64,000 nucleotides of DNA from an uncultured Porphyromonas sp. (GTDB taxonomy: Bacteria > Bacteroidota > Bacteroidia > Bacteroidales > Porphyromonadaceae): positions 1 through 64,000 of the forward strand of contig UWSO01000006.1 of NCBI GenBank assembly GCA_900538385.1, read 5' to 3'. A program made the translations under genes and the position numbers. Of the stretch, positions 8,448-17,731 are shown one piece after another; the first letter of the stretch is position 1, and each line of letters starts with the position of its first letter. The notes beneath the pieces are model-generated. The model was not told where the DNA came from. It ran no database searches and saw nothing but the letters and a program-made list of their open reading frames with translations.

Positions 8448-8510
8448 GAATTTCTTCGGAAGAATCAAATGATACTTCGGAAGAATCAAACGATAAGTCC
8501 GAAGAATTTT
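8448..8510 (+). repeat. 21-bp-period intergenic repeat, copy 1
   Basis: Units of about 21 bp (CTTCGGAAGAATCAAATGA type) at 8448-8489 are closed by the terminal unit GATAAGTCCGAAGAATTTT at 8492-8510. The flanks are GGAAAATAAAAAAT-like and CTCCGAGGAAC. Four related copies are at 18808, 40582, 50937 and 58926. This copy lies in the 750-bp gap between the fimbrial operon end and the thiamin leader, which otherwise shows no gene. Confidence 0.8.
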
Positions 8511-8604
8511 TTCGTAGCTCCGAGGAACAGAAAAATTTCTACACCCAAATCTCGAATTGCCTCCGTAAGGTCCGAAAGAAGTCTAGTCAGTAGAAACGTA
8601 AAAA

Positions 8605-8632
8605 CAGGTCGGAGATACGTATCTCCGACCTG
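8605..8632. repeat. Perfect 28-bp palindrome
   Basis: CAGGTCGGAGATAC is followed directly by its exact reverse complement. As RNA it would form a strong hairpin in either direction. It may contribute to 3'-end formation after the fimbrial operon, but there is no T-run on that side. Confidence 0.6.
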
Positions 8633-8665
8633 TCTATCGGCATCACTCTTAGAGTGACGTTACAA

Positions 8666-8699
8666 CATGAGACTGCTGCTATCCAGCAACAGTCTCATG
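8666..8699 (-). terminator. Candidate 3' hairpin of the fimbrial operon
   Basis: CATGAGACTGCTGCT and AGCAACAGTCTCATG form a 15-bp stem with one mismatch and a 4-base loop, about 60 bases after the last fimbrial gene stop. The sequence also resembles the GAGACTGTTGC ends of the MITE at 5740. Without a clean T-run, terminator function is only likely. Confidence 0.45.
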
Positions 8700-8760
8700 A
8701 GCACAACCAAGTAGTAGAGCCCCCCTCTTAAGCTACTCAGTTGGCCTTAACTACTAACCA

Positions 8761-10509
8761 TTATTTAACTATGACATGCTGTGTGTCGAAGAGATGCTCT
8801 AGCGATACCACCTCGATGGTCTCCGCGCAGGCGCTCTTGTTAGAGAGGAAGGTGCACCTGAGCGTCCGATCAGTTGGCAGCTTGGTGATGATCGTCGTGT
8901 AGCATGGGCGACCCTCTGGATTTTCGCCGTCCTTGGCGAGACCAAAGGAGAACTTCCCCATACTACCATCTACCACTGAGGCATCTGGATAGAAGTGCTC
9001 CGTAAAGAAGCGTAGTCGCATCGGGAGCTGCTGCGCCCTAAAGTCTTCTGGTAGGGTAATGACGAAAGAGAGTGCACCCTGCTGCTGATTAACAGTAGCT
9101 TCAACCCTATTGCTAACCGCAGCCTTACCATTGACCTGAAAGAGCTCGTAGCTATAAGGCTGTCTCACCTCTACCCGTACGATGCGCATGAGGTCGGGGT
9201 CATCTGCTACTCCTACGATAATGTCGGACATACTACTCGTTCCAATCAAAGCCGGTTCGAGCGTTGCTGTAATCTGTCCTGTGGTATTATCGATCTTGAC
9301 ACGATCCTTACCAATTATGGCGTTGTAGTCAGTAGCATTACGCACGTCAACGATCCGTAGCTTATCATTTTGAGCTGTGGCACTGCCCTCGGGGTAATAA
9401 TTTGCCTTAAAGGTGAGCGTCGTCTCTCCATGCGTTAGGATATAGTTGGTCGCCTCGACCTCTAGTCGTCCCTTACCGTCGGAGTAAGAGGAGTAAGTTT
9501 GTAGCTCCTCAGAGAGTGCGAGGTTATTGACTGCTGGCCCTGCGACAGCCTCGTCTAGTGAGGGAGCTCCAGTAGCTAGGGCATCATTGATGGTCACTTT
9601 GTACCAGTAGTTGCGGAGCAGGTCGTAGCGCTCTAGACGATTATCACTCTTGACGAAGTCAATCTTGTAGTAAGAGTCTTCTGTTGCGCCATTATACTTA
9701 GCTCGGAGCACGAGACAAGAGATAGGCTTTGCCATCTTATTCTTTCGCTCGAAGCCGTAGACGGGCTCACCATTTATATACCATCCGAGATCTCCATTGG
9801 GTAGGAAGCTCTCCCTAGGTATAGTCGGCACACGATTGTCTATGCTAAACGCCTTGTCAAGATCTGGCAACTCAATCCGCTTAAAGGGAGCTACGGTACC
9901 GCAGTCGTAGCTATTGCATAGTGTGTAATAAACATCAGTGAGCTTAGTGGTGTGGCTCTCTAGCGTAAACTTAACCATAGAGCGTAGGAGCTCGATCTCG
10001 CCAAGGTTGCTATTCTCCTTTATCTCGGGGTAACTCTTGCGAGCCCACATCGGGATGGTTTTAGATTCGACAACCTCGGTCATAGTTACTAGGTTTGAGA
10101 GGAGTACATCGCTCTCCTTACGTCCTAGGTACTGTCGACCCAAGTCGCTACCACCATAGTTGTGGTTGGCAACAAAGTGAATGACACACGGCTCTGTCTG
10201 TGGCTTCAACTGGGCGGTGAAGGTGTACTGATTGTCGCCAACCTTGGTTAGGTTCGTAGCGAGTGCGTAGTCTGCCATCAGTCCTGCCTTATTGAAGACT
10301 AGTAGCTCTAGCCGGTCGATCTTGTTCTCATCGATATCCTCTTGCAAAGCGCGCATGGGGGCATAGCATGGTACATCTACCGAGAAGGATACAGAGACCC
10401 GCTCACCATCCTGATCTACGGGGGCTGTACGCTGCTCCTGCTGGCATGCAGTCAGCGCCATAAAGGCTAGCAGCAGGAGGGGGTATAGAAATATCTTCGT
10501 TCTAGTCAT
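8761..10509 (-). CDS. Fimbrial accessory lipoprotein, FimE-like position (fimbrillin-family)
   Basis: The 582-residue protein begins with a lipoprotein signal (LLLLAFMALTAC) and has the fimbrillin-like N-terminal pattern in which a short beta region is followed by an ENKIDRLELLVFN segment. Its length and place as the last of three large genes downstream of the anchor match FimE of the P. gingivalis fim operon (FimC-FimD-FimE). It probably forms a minor or tip subunit exported as a lipoprotein and assembled on the surface. The start lies 6 bases after the stop of the preceding gene, so the two are likely coupled. The FimE assignment rests on order and size, not on clear motif identity. Confidence 0.7.
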   Translation of the reverse strand: MTRTKIFLYPLLLLAFMALTACQQEQRTAPVDQDGERVSVSFSVDVPCYAPMRALQEDIDENKIDRLELLVFNKAGLMADYALATNLTKVGDNQYTFTAQLKPQTEPCVIHFVANHNYGGSDLGRQYLGRKESDVLLSNLVTMTEVVESKTIPMWARKSYPEIKENSNLGEIELLRSMVKFTLESHTTKLTDVYYTLCNSYDCGTVAPFKRIELPDLDKAFSIDNRVPTIPRESFLPNGDLGWYINGEPVYGFERKNKMAKPISCLVLRAKYNGATEDSYYKIDFVKSDNRLERYDLLRNYWYKVTINDALATGAPSLDEAVAGPAVNNLALSEELQTYSSYSDGKGRLEVEATNYILTHGETTLTFKANYYPEGSATAQNDKLRIVDVRNATDYNAIIGKDRVKIDNTTGQITATLEPALIGTSSMSDIIVGVADDPDLMRIVRVEVRQPYSYELFQVNGKAAVSNRVEATVNQQQGALSFVITLPEDFRAQQLPMRLRFFTEHFYPDASVVDGSMGKFSFGLAKDGENPEGRPCYTTIITKLPTDRTLRCTFLSNKSACAETIEVVSLEHLFDTQHVIVK

Positions 10510-10515
10510 AACTTT

Positions 10516-12498
10516 CTATCGGTCTAATCTGTATGGTATATGTGACTGAATCGTCGGATCTTTGACATCTCGAACGCAACGGGTGTAAGCGTCGCTAGTG
10601 GAGCCTTCGCTACCTCCTTGCAATCTTATGGCTGCATTATCCTTAGCACTCCAGTAGTATCTACCAGTCATAATAGAATTAACAGCACTATTGGGGTCGT
10701 TCTGTAGCTGGTCTATCAGTCTAATCTCAGCCACTGTCGGCAGTCGCCAGTCATCGAGGATCACTTCCTTGCCATTGACTATACGCGTCTCTGTATAGGT
10801 AGCACAGTTGCACAAAGCAGTTTTCTTATCATACATCGTATGATCTTCTTGAGTTTGATCGTAGGGCATAGAAGGCGTAGCTCCAAGCTGAGAGGCTAAC
10901 TCAAAGCTGGGTGATACCATCCGAGCGGTCTCCGCATCTCGCTTGGTGGTATAGTCAGAGTGCTGTATTTGATATTCATTGTGTCCAGATAACCAACCAT
11001 CGCTTACCCATTCACTTTTATAGAAGTTTGTGTTTTCTCTCGGCGGGAAGCCTAGGATCATACCTGCGGGTGGATTCTGAACGGTGATACGGTAGATCGC
11101 TTTGTTGTTCAGACCGCTATGCGCCAAGGTGCCGTCAGGTCTTCGCGAAGACTTCGCACCCATCGTGTGGGTGATAAAGAGGGAGGGGTACTGATAGACC
11201 GTGACCTCCTTGTCTAGCTCAGCAATGCCATTGCTGACCTTAAAGCGGATCTTCTTGGGAATGTTGTTGATAGGTAGCTTGGACTGGATCTTGATCTGAT
11301 TGCCCACCACGGTAACTGTCGGGTACTGATCACTGGTGGCGGGGATAGCGTCTGTTATCGCTTGTCCCGTAGCTCCATTGACATAGCTGAAGCTAGCCTC
11401 CACGATCCGAATCGTAACTGGCTTTTTAGAGGACTCATAAGATATAGTATGAGTCTCTACGTTGTAGATATGTGCCTCTCTCTCTGACACCTCCAGATAG
11501 TTAGATGCGGGTAGATCATACTGATCATTGCAGATGGTCCAGGGGAGGATAGAGAGACTGCCTGTGATTGACACAGGCTCTTCGGGAGTCGTGGAGCCGA
11601 GCTTATGGATGCCCAGCGTGAGATCATAGAGCTTATTGGCCGTAAAGTGCGGCTCGGAAGGCGTGAGGGCTACGCGATAGTAGTAGTTCACTGCGGTCGT
11701 CTCGCCCTCCTTCTTGAGGGGTACGGTGAGAAGGTAGTAAGGTGCCTCATCGTTGCTACTCCAATTACTATAGTAAGAGTAGAAGAGCTGAGGCTGCTGA
11801 TCCTGAGTAGCTCGATAGCCATAGTCAATAGCGGAGACGCCTGTAGCTGCCTCCTCAGCTATAAGACATCCACGATCTGTGGCTCCGACGAACTTAATCT
11901 GGATCGTACCATCTAGTGCATATCCCTCGACAGCAACAGTAGGCGTGATGCGTAGCTTGCTGGCTACACGACGTAGCTCAACGGCACCGAGCTGCTTGCC
12001 CTCAGGGGTCTTAAGATTGATCTGCTTAGAGGTCACTCCCTGCATGACAAACTTAGCGTTAGGCTTGTCTGCTACCGACTCGGTGACTACAATCTTCGCT
12101 AGATCGCTCTCTGCATCAGGAGCCTTGAAGGTCATATTGGTCACGACGTAAACATTGTACGTAGAGCTACCATCGAAGCCTCCCTGCTTATCCTCTGGGA
12201 TCGGTATATTGTAGTTGCCATCAGCAGCGGGTGCTGGGGAGACTGACCAGTAGAGCGCACCCTCCTTGTAGAAGAGGATCTGGAGGCTCTCGATCTTGTT
12301 CTCATTAAGAGCATCAACCCCTGGCTCTGTAGTAGCACGCAGCGAGCGGATCTCCTGCACAGCGAGTCGCAGTGAGAGTTCTGCTGTGGAGCCTTCGTCG
12401 GGACACGCCACAGGCCTCTCCGTAACACAGCCTGATACCATCAGCAGTATCAAGGCATATCCCACTAAGCGGGTAGAAATATCTATTAGTCTATTCAT
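10516..12498 (-). CDS. Fimbrial accessory lipoprotein, FimD-like position
   Basis: The 660-residue protein has a lipoprotein signal ending LMVSGC, a fimbrillin-like N-terminal half (ENKIESLQILFYKEGALYW), and a distinct C-terminal domain with WRLPTVAEIRLIDQLQ, YWSAKD and RCVRDV. That last pattern is the Fib_succ/DUF1566-like motif often found at the ends of Bacteroidetes minor fimbrial proteins. A tip-adhesin or tip-adaptor role is inferred. It lies between FimC-like and FimE-like genes with small gaps. Confidence 0.72.
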   Translation of the reverse strand: MNRLIDISTRLVGYALILLMVSGCVTERPVACPDEGSTAELSLRLAVQEIRSLRATTEPGVDALNENKIESLQILFYKEGALYWSVSPAPAADGNYNIPIPEDKQGGFDGSSTYNVYVVTNMTFKAPDAESDLAKIVVTESVADKPNAKFVMQGVTSKQINLKTPEGKQLGAVELRRVASKLRITPTVAVEGYALDGTIQIKFVGATDRGCLIAEEAATGVSAIDYGYRATQDQQPQLFYSYYSNWSSNDEAPYYLLTVPLKKEGETTAVNYYYRVALTPSEPHFTANKLYDLTLGIHKLGSTTPEEPVSITGSLSILPWTICNDQYDLPASNYLEVSEREAHIYNVETHTISYESSKKPVTIRIVEASFSYVNGATGQAITDAIPATSDQYPTVTVVGNQIKIQSKLPINNIPKKIRFKVSNGIAELDKEVTVYQYPSLFITHTMGAKSSRRPDGTLAHSGLNNKAIYRITVQNPPAGMILGFPPRENTNFYKSEWVSDGWLSGHNEYQIQHSDYTTKRDAETARMVSPSFELASQLGATPSMPYDQTQEDHTMYDKKTALCNCATYTETRIVNGKEVILDDWRLPTVAEIRLIDQLQNDPNSAVNSIMTGRYYWSAKDNAAIRLQGGSEGSTSDAYTRCVRDVKDPTIQSHIPYRLDR

Positions 12499-12522
12499 AA
12501 TCTATGATGCTTCTAATGGTTG

Positions 12523-13854
12523 CTAAGCGTTGTTCTGACAGATCCTAATGCCCGTCACTGGGATGCCAGCTCCTTGTAGGTCTAGATACTCTGAGGTAAA
12601 GAGAAGCTGCGTACAGCGCAGGTTAGCGCCTGCGGGTTTCGTAGCGATAACCCGAACAGTGTACTCCGTAGTACCATCAGCTAATCCCTCTCGTACGGCG
12701 CCCCCTGTGATGTCAAAGCGGAAGTCGAGCGCATTGGTCAGTGTGGCGCGCCACTTGGATGGATCGCTGCTGGAGCTTATCTTGACCTTGAACTCGACAG
12801 CCCTTGTATCTGTCACGTAGTAGGTCTTCGTAGGATCGGAAGAGAGGCTCACGATCTTAGGATTTTCGAGCTTCTTCTCACTCGCCTCCACTTCCCACGG
12901 TAGTACTTTCGTCTGCAGTACCAACGCATTGTGCGCTCCAATCTTGGTGATTATACCTGTCAGCTGGTAGTGGCAGTTGCGATGCAGTGCGTAGTGATGG
13001 TCGGCCTTAGTCGTCTCATCATTGACATAGGCGGTATAGGTGGTGGGGACTCCGTTGTAGAGTGCCGTGACAAGCAGTCTAGGCGCACGACCTACTGAGT
13101 CCTTCGCAATACCGATATTCTCGTAGGTGTAGAGCGTTTTGTCAGCGATGTAAGAGGTAGCTTTTCCGTTATTAACTAGCGTAGCTTCCTTGGGTAGGTT
13201 GTAGACCCAGGTCTCGCCCAGAGTATAAGGTGCGGGCGTAAAGAGCATACTGGTCTTAGGCAAACGATCGATCGAGACGCTACGGATGATCACCTGGTCA
13301 TCGGCTTCCGTCTTTTGGAGTAAGTCGAGCGTGATCTTAGCTCTTGTTTTGACCAAGTCGATTTCTGCCTTGACGTTTTGATCCTTAACGAGAGTCGCCG
13401 TACCCTGACCTATCATCAGGATTGGTTTCGGCTCCGTCACACTACTGGGATCCACATCAGGGATAGCCATGCTGAGCAGGTCTTGCTTGAAGACAATCTT
13501 GTTCAGAGCGTCGCTCATAGCCGGACTCTCGTTGGCAATGACGTAGATATCCTTTGCTCCTTCGTGAGCCTCTACGCGTAGCCAGTCACTGAGGTCGTCG
13601 GTTGGATTGGTAAAGCTCTTCTGCACATCTAGTGCTCCTCCCGTCTGATTGAAGACTAGGATGCGGATCGTCTGCACAGGTAGATCCTCTACGAGGAGCT
13701 CCCCACCGCGCAGGGTCATCGTCGGGATAGAGAGCTGTACGGTGGCTGACTCTAAAGTCTCTCTCAGCTCACTGCGCTTACACCCTGACAGCGCTGTCAA
13801 GAGGAGTGCCGATAGTGCGAGCAGCAATGTAAGTATATGTCTATATGGTTTCAT
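12523..13854 (-). CDS. Fimbrial accessory lipoprotein, FimC-like position
   Basis: The 443-residue protein has a lipoprotein signal (LLLTALSGC) and the fimbrillin pattern VQTIRILVFNQTGG followed by VIANESPAM. Its length is close to P. gingivalis FimC. It probably joins the fimbrial tip complex. It starts 31 bases after the anchor gene stop. Functional identity is inferred from synteny. Confidence 0.7.
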   Translation of the reverse strand: MKPYRHILTLLLALSALLLTALSGCKRSELRETLESATVQLSIPTMTLRGGELLVEDLPVQTIRILVFNQTGGALDVQKSFTNPTDDLSDWLRVEAHEGAKDIYVIANESPAMSDALNKIVFKQDLLSMAIPDVDPSSVTEPKPILMIGQGTATLVKDQNVKAEIDLVKTRAKITLDLLQKTEADDQVIIRSVSIDRLPKTSMLFTPAPYTLGETWVYNLPKEATLVNNGKATSYIADKTLYTYENIGIAKDSVGRAPRLLVTALYNGVPTTYTAYVNDETTKADHHYALHRNCHYQLTGIITKIGAHNALVLQTKVLPWEVEASEKKLENPKIVSLSSDPTKTYYVTDTRAVEFKVKISSSSDPSKWRATLTNALDFRFDITGGAVREGLADGTTEYTVRVIATKPAGANLRCTQLLFTSEYLDLQGAGIPVTGIRICQNNA

Positions 13855-13885
13855 AGGATTTCAAACTTTGCATGTGAATGAGACT

Positions 13886-14830
13886 TTAGTAGATGACAAA
13901 CTGGTGAACAATATTCCACGGGGTCACAACAATCTGTACAGATATATCTCCAGATCGCATGTCAATGAGGATATTGAGCATCTTGCCTATCTCGGGTAGC
14001 ATGAGCGTGTCTCGAGAGTCTCTTGTAAAGCTCTCCAAGCATTTGTCGCCGACGTAGAAGTCTAGCTGGAATGGCTTGCCATCGATAGGCGGATAGACCC
14101 TAAAGGGTGCTATGTGATAGTCGCCTGTGGAGCCATCTAGAGATCCCGTCAGGCGGTAGGTCGTGGGATTACCACTGTATGTGTCAACTATAGAGTAGTT
14201 GTCTAGGGACTTGCCAAAGAGTATCTGGGCTGAAGCATAGTCGGTAGGATCAAATGGCTTCTTGTCACCGTGGATCTCGAGCCACTGCTCGTAGCCTAGG
14301 ACTGTCACATTGACCTGACAGGTGCGTCGGTAAATGTCTATAGTAGCGGGTTCGCCTAGCTTGAGTACGCCGTACTGCTGCTGACGATCTAATCGACCTG
14401 AGAATAGGTCTGTAGGGTACTGCCCAAAGCCGTCTGTGCGCAGTAGAGGCATCTGTACATCCTCGATGCGCTGTACGGACTCTAGTCGTGTTACATCTTC
14501 TGGAGCCACATTACCCCAAGCTACGAAAGTAAGGGACTTAGGGCCATAGTGCTCGATGTGTATAGGCTTGCGAGACTTGACCTCTTCGGCTGTTAAGATG
14601 ATCTTGTCTATGCGCTTACCATTCTCGTCGAATGTGAATAGGATCACGTTCTCAACATCCCCATCAGAAGTTATATCCTTGTTGGAGATATCTACAGCTC
14701 GTACGGTCAGCTCGAATGGTTGAGGACAATCCTCGATATTCTCTGCGATACAGCCAGACAAGAGAACTACCATCGACGCTATCCAAGCCGTGGTTGCTGT
14801 CTTATTGATCCATCTCTGTACGATATTCAT
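13886..14830 (-). CDS. FimB/Mfa2-family fimbrial anchor lipoprotein
   Basis: The 314-residue protein starts with a lipoprotein signal (MVVLLSGC) directly followed by ENIEDCPQPFELTV, the hallmark of the FimB/Mfa2 family. The ENVILFTFDENGKRI strand region also matches. In this family the protein anchors the fimbrial shaft in the outer membrane and limits its length. It lies immediately downstream of the major fimbrillin gene, as fimB and mfa2 do in P. gingivalis. Confidence 0.85.
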   Translation of the reverse strand: MNIVQRWINKTATTAWIASMVVLLSGCIAENIEDCPQPFELTVRAVDISNKDITSDGDVENVILFTFDENGKRIDKIILTAEEVKSRKPIHIEHYGPKSLTFVAWGNVAPEDVTRLESVQRIEDVQMPLLRTDGFGQYPTDLFSGRLDRQQQYGVLKLGEPATIDIYRRTCQVNVTVLGYEQWLEIHGDKKPFDPTDYASAQILFGKSLDNYSIVDTYSGNPTTYRLTGSLDGSTGDYHIAPFRVYPPIDGKPFQLDFYVGDKCLESFTRDSRDTLMLPEIGKMLNILIDMRSGDISVQIVVTPWNIVHQFVIY

Positions 14831-14981
14831 ATTAGTGTCTCAATGGGGTGCTTAAATAAAGAGTGACAAGAGGGAGAGTCTGCAATCAAATATATCCGAT
14901 CGTTAGTCTGATTTTATAGTTTGCTATGATGCTTCGTGATCTGTATATGATACAGACTCTCCGACTTCGTAGAGATGGCTC

Positions 14982-15011
14982 TAGAGCCACCACAACTAGA
15001 CGGTGGCTCTA
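14982..15011 (-). promoter_or_regulatory. Stem-loop between major fimbrillin and anchor genes
   Basis: TAGAGCCACC (14982-14991) and GGTGGCTCTA (15002-15011) form a perfect 10-bp stem with a 10-base loop, 21 bases beyond the fimbrillin stop. There is no strong T-run, so it may stabilise the fimbrillin mRNA or act as a partial terminator. That would give abundant shaft protein relative to anchor and tip proteins. Confidence 0.6.
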
Positions 15012-15031
15012 AAGCTATCTGTAAAGAGTGT

Positions 15032-16201
15032 CTACCAGACAACGTTTTGCTTAACGATGACCCAAGGTAGAACCGTGCACTTGACGTCAAGATTGGCCTT
15101 CTCAGCTGTTGGATCCTCTGGAGAGTTCGTACCAGGACCAGTGATCGTGAGAGAGATCTCGTACTTGTTGTTGCGTACGATACCATTCTTGTCAGTCGTA
15201 CCCTCGAAGGTGTAGCCGTCCTTCTCCCAGTTAACTAGGACAGGATAGTAAGTAGAGTGATCCTCAGCAGATACGATCCAGCCAGCCTCTGCAGCCTGTG
15301 CAGCCTGCTCGGCTGTTAGTTTAGTCCCGTCAGCCTGTGTGAGCGTAGCCTTGAGGCAGAGGATGGTGGGGTGATCTGTGGAGTTGTTCTCTAGGACATA
15401 GAAGCCCTTTCCTGTCTGTGCACCTGTCTCTGTGAGAGCCATCTTGAGCTCGGGCATCTCCGTGTAGTTATCTGGAGTGTACTTACCGTCAGTCTTGCCA
15501 AAGAGCTTGACACCATAGAAGTAGTTAGCATCAGCGTTGACTAGAGGCTCGCCGAAGACGTTGGACTGAGCCTTAGCGATGAGAGCTATCAGCTCACCCT
15601 CGTCAAACTTGACACCATAGAGAGTTTTGTAAGAGTCTGCAAACTTTACCGTAAGGTTCGTCAGAGCCATACCAGCGTGGATGTGCTTGAGCTCGATAGG
15701 CTTGTCTACAGAGATACGGTTGTCGGCACCAGCTTCGTAGCCGTAGTAGTTCTTACCCTTCTGAAGAGTAACAGCTACAGGCTCAGCTGTGAGCATGAAG
15801 GTACCCTTGTTGGGGTCTTGGTCATCTGCAGAAAGCGTGTGTGTGAGCTCCTTGATCTTGGTTAGAGAGAGACCCTGGAGGTTCTGGTTAGCATAGTTAG
15901 CTACGACGACAAGTGTCTTATTGCCAGCTGTCGTCTCGATATCCTTAACCTCGAGAGATCCATCTGTTACCTCCTTGAAGGCAACCTGTGCCCCTCCTTG
16001 ATAGACCATGACGGCCAGCTTCTGGACCTTCTTGTCTGCATCGCCTGCGCCGTCCTCATAAGCTCTGAGGTCGGCCGACTTAACTGCGACGCTGATGGTA
16101 GCGTCTGTCTCGGACTGTGGTGGTTCGTCCTGATTCTTGTTGCACGCCGTGAAGGCGAGTGCGAGAGCCACGAGGCTCAGTAGGAAAAGCTTACTTTTCA
16201 T
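15032..16201 (-). CDS. Major fimbrillin (FimA/Mfa1-type shaft subunit)
   Basis: The 389-residue lipoprotein precursor has the signal LALAFTAC, an N-terminal domain with KKVQKLAVMVYQGG and TLVVVANYANQNL, and the C-terminal strand region ending LPWVIVKQNVVW, typical of Mfa1/FimA fimbrillins. In this superfamily the lipidated precursor reaches the outer surface, an Arg-specific protease removes the first strand, and subunits polymerise by strand exchange. A candidate processing Arg is in SADLRAYEDG. It is followed by a hairpin and the anchor gene. Confidence 0.88.
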   Translation of the reverse strand: MKSKLFLLSLVALALAFTACNKNQDEPPQSETDATISVAVKSADLRAYEDGAGDADKKVQKLAVMVYQGGAQVAFKEVTDGSLEVKDIETTAGNKTLVVVANYANQNLQGLSLTKIKELTHTLSADDQDPNKGTFMLTAEPVAVTLQKGKNYYGYEAGADNRISVDKPIELKHIHAGMALTNLTVKFADSYKTLYGVKFDEGELIALIAKAQSNVFGEPLVNADANYFYGVKLFGKTDGKYTPDNYTEMPELKMALTETGAQTGKGFYVLENNSTDHPTILCLKATLTQADGTKLTAEQAAQAAEAGWIVSAEDHSTYYPVLVNWEKDGYTFEGTTDKNGIVRNNKYEISLTITGPGTNSPEDPTAEKANLDVKCTVLPWVIVKQNVVW

Positions 16202-16246
16202 AATAGTTGATTTGATTAGTGGTGAATATATAAGTTGATTATCTGC

Positions 16247-17701
16247 TTAGAAGTTGTCCTGCATGTAGTGTAGGAATTCATCAAGATTGTGCTGGGCATC
16301 GGGCAAGCCGAGCTGAGCAGCTTTGGTTAGGTAGGTACGAGCATTGTCATACTGCTCGTTGTAAGCGTAGGCGATGCCTAGGAGGGTGTAGAGCTTGCTG
16401 TTTTTCTTGTAGCGCTCTAGCAGCTTGACCGCCTGTGCATAGCGACCAGCCTCCAGGTCCATGATAGCCGCATTGGTGGCAGGCTCGACAGCATTGGGGA
16501 AGGCGTCAGCTGCAATCACCCAGGTCTGGTACCGCTCGGCACTGCCAGCAGGGTAACTATTGGCTACCAGATTGACCTCGGCTAGGCTAAGGTGTGTCGG
16601 GTGTGTCTTGATCACCTCCTTGGCTTCCGTCAGGTCAAAGCCCTTGACGACAAAGGAGAAGGTTATGACGGTACGACGTAGCGGTGGGTAATAAGTCTGT
16701 AGCATCTGGGCATAAGTCTGTCCATCGTCTATAGCTCGTAGGGCTGCAGCACGCTCGCTGGCTGGCTCCTTCTGAAGGACCTCTAGGATCTGCTCCTTCT
16801 GGTCTAATGAGCTGGCTGCTATGGCCTCTCGTAGACCATCCCAGTCTGCACCCATAGCCCGTGAGGTGTAGTGTCCCTTCAAGCGGGGACTCTTGCTAAC
16901 GATATGCTGTGCGACATTGTCTACACGTCCCTGAGCCAGGCGCTTGTTAAGATCCTCGCTACCCTCAGGAGATGCGTAACCAGCTAGGGATAGGGCATCG
17001 ACGGTCAAGTTCTTATTGCGTGTTAGTTCTGTCAGCTTGTCGTCGATACGCTTGATCTCAGCGCGGTTATTGCCGAGGTTCATATTGAGACTCGTCTGAC
17101 TGACTGGGAAGGTAATCTGAGCTGTGAGGCTCTCCTCGCGTCTCTTGGTCTCCTCACCTTCAGGTACGAGCATCGCATAGCGATACTGAGGCTGGTATAG
17201 TGGGGCTAGTGCATTGGACGTCAGTAGGGTGGTGTAGTCTCCCAGCTCGCACTCAGCGCAGCCGTAGCCCTTGGCACGAAATATCAGTGAAGCATCCTTC
17301 ATCCATGAGGCAAAGGGGACCTCTGCCGTGTAGTGGTAGTGCTGCTCACCGCTTTTGTTACGGATTATGTCCACCTGCTTGTCCATACGACGTAGCATGA
17401 TGGCGCGTGTACGACCCGATATAGAGATCTCTGGCAGGTCGAGCTGCGCAGAGCCATCGTTGGCTTGAAGCGTCGGAACGATCTGTAGTACCGTATTGCT
17501 CTTCAGTTGCTTCATGTTGGTGAGGTCTAGGTCAAAGTCCACAACAGCCTTTGCCCCCTGTCTGGTTGCAACCGTCTGAGAAGTGGCTCTAAGCCCATCT
17601 AGTGGATTGACAGCCTCCTGAGCGATAAGCTCTGAGGGCAGCCATAGCATCGCTAGAGCAACTAATGTGAGCGTAGTGAGATGTAATATAGAGTGTTTCA
17701 T
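16247..17701 (-). CDS. DUF3868/OmpA-like fimbrial locus protein with TPR tail
   Basis: The 484-residue protein has a Sec signal (LPSELIAQ), an N-terminal DUF3868 region, an OmpA-like peptidoglycan-associated segment (TVDALSLAGYASPEGSEDLNKRLAQGR), and a C-terminal repeat region (AQAVKLLERYKKNSKLYTLL). Genes of this type accompany Bacteroidetes Mfa-like fimbrillin loci. It may tether or scaffold the fimbrial assembly at the outer membrane. It lies 45 bases upstream of the fimbrillin gene. Confidence 0.8.
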   Translation of the reverse strand: MKHSILHLTTLTLVALAMLWLPSELIAQEAVNPLDGLRATSQTVATRQGAKAVVDFDLDLTNMKQLKSNTVLQIVPTLQANDGSAQLDLPEISISGRTRAIMLRRMDKQVDIIRNKSGEQHYHYTAEVPFASWMKDASLIFRAKGYGCAECELGDYTTLLTSNALAPLYQPQYRYAMLVPEGEETKRREESLTAQITFPVSQTSLNMNLGNNRAEIKRIDDKLTELTRNKNLTVDALSLAGYASPEGSEDLNKRLAQGRVDNVAQHIVSKSPRLKGHYTSRAMGADWDGLREAIAASSLDQKEQILEVLQKEPASERAAALRAIDDGQTYAQMLQTYYPPLRRTVITFSFVVKGFDLTEAKEVIKTHPTHLSLAEVNLVANSYPAGSAERYQTWVIAADAFPNAVEPATNAAIMDLEAGRYAQAVKLLERYKKNSKLYTLLGIAYAYNEQYDNARTYLTKAAQLGLPDAQHNLDEFLHYMQDNF

Positions 17702-17731
17702 GTCTTCTACTACTTTTGGTGAGTTGTACGA

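Noticed and set aside
8415..8657. 80-codon plus-strand frame
   Set aside because: It is low-complexity translation of the first 21-bp repeat copy and a palindrome.
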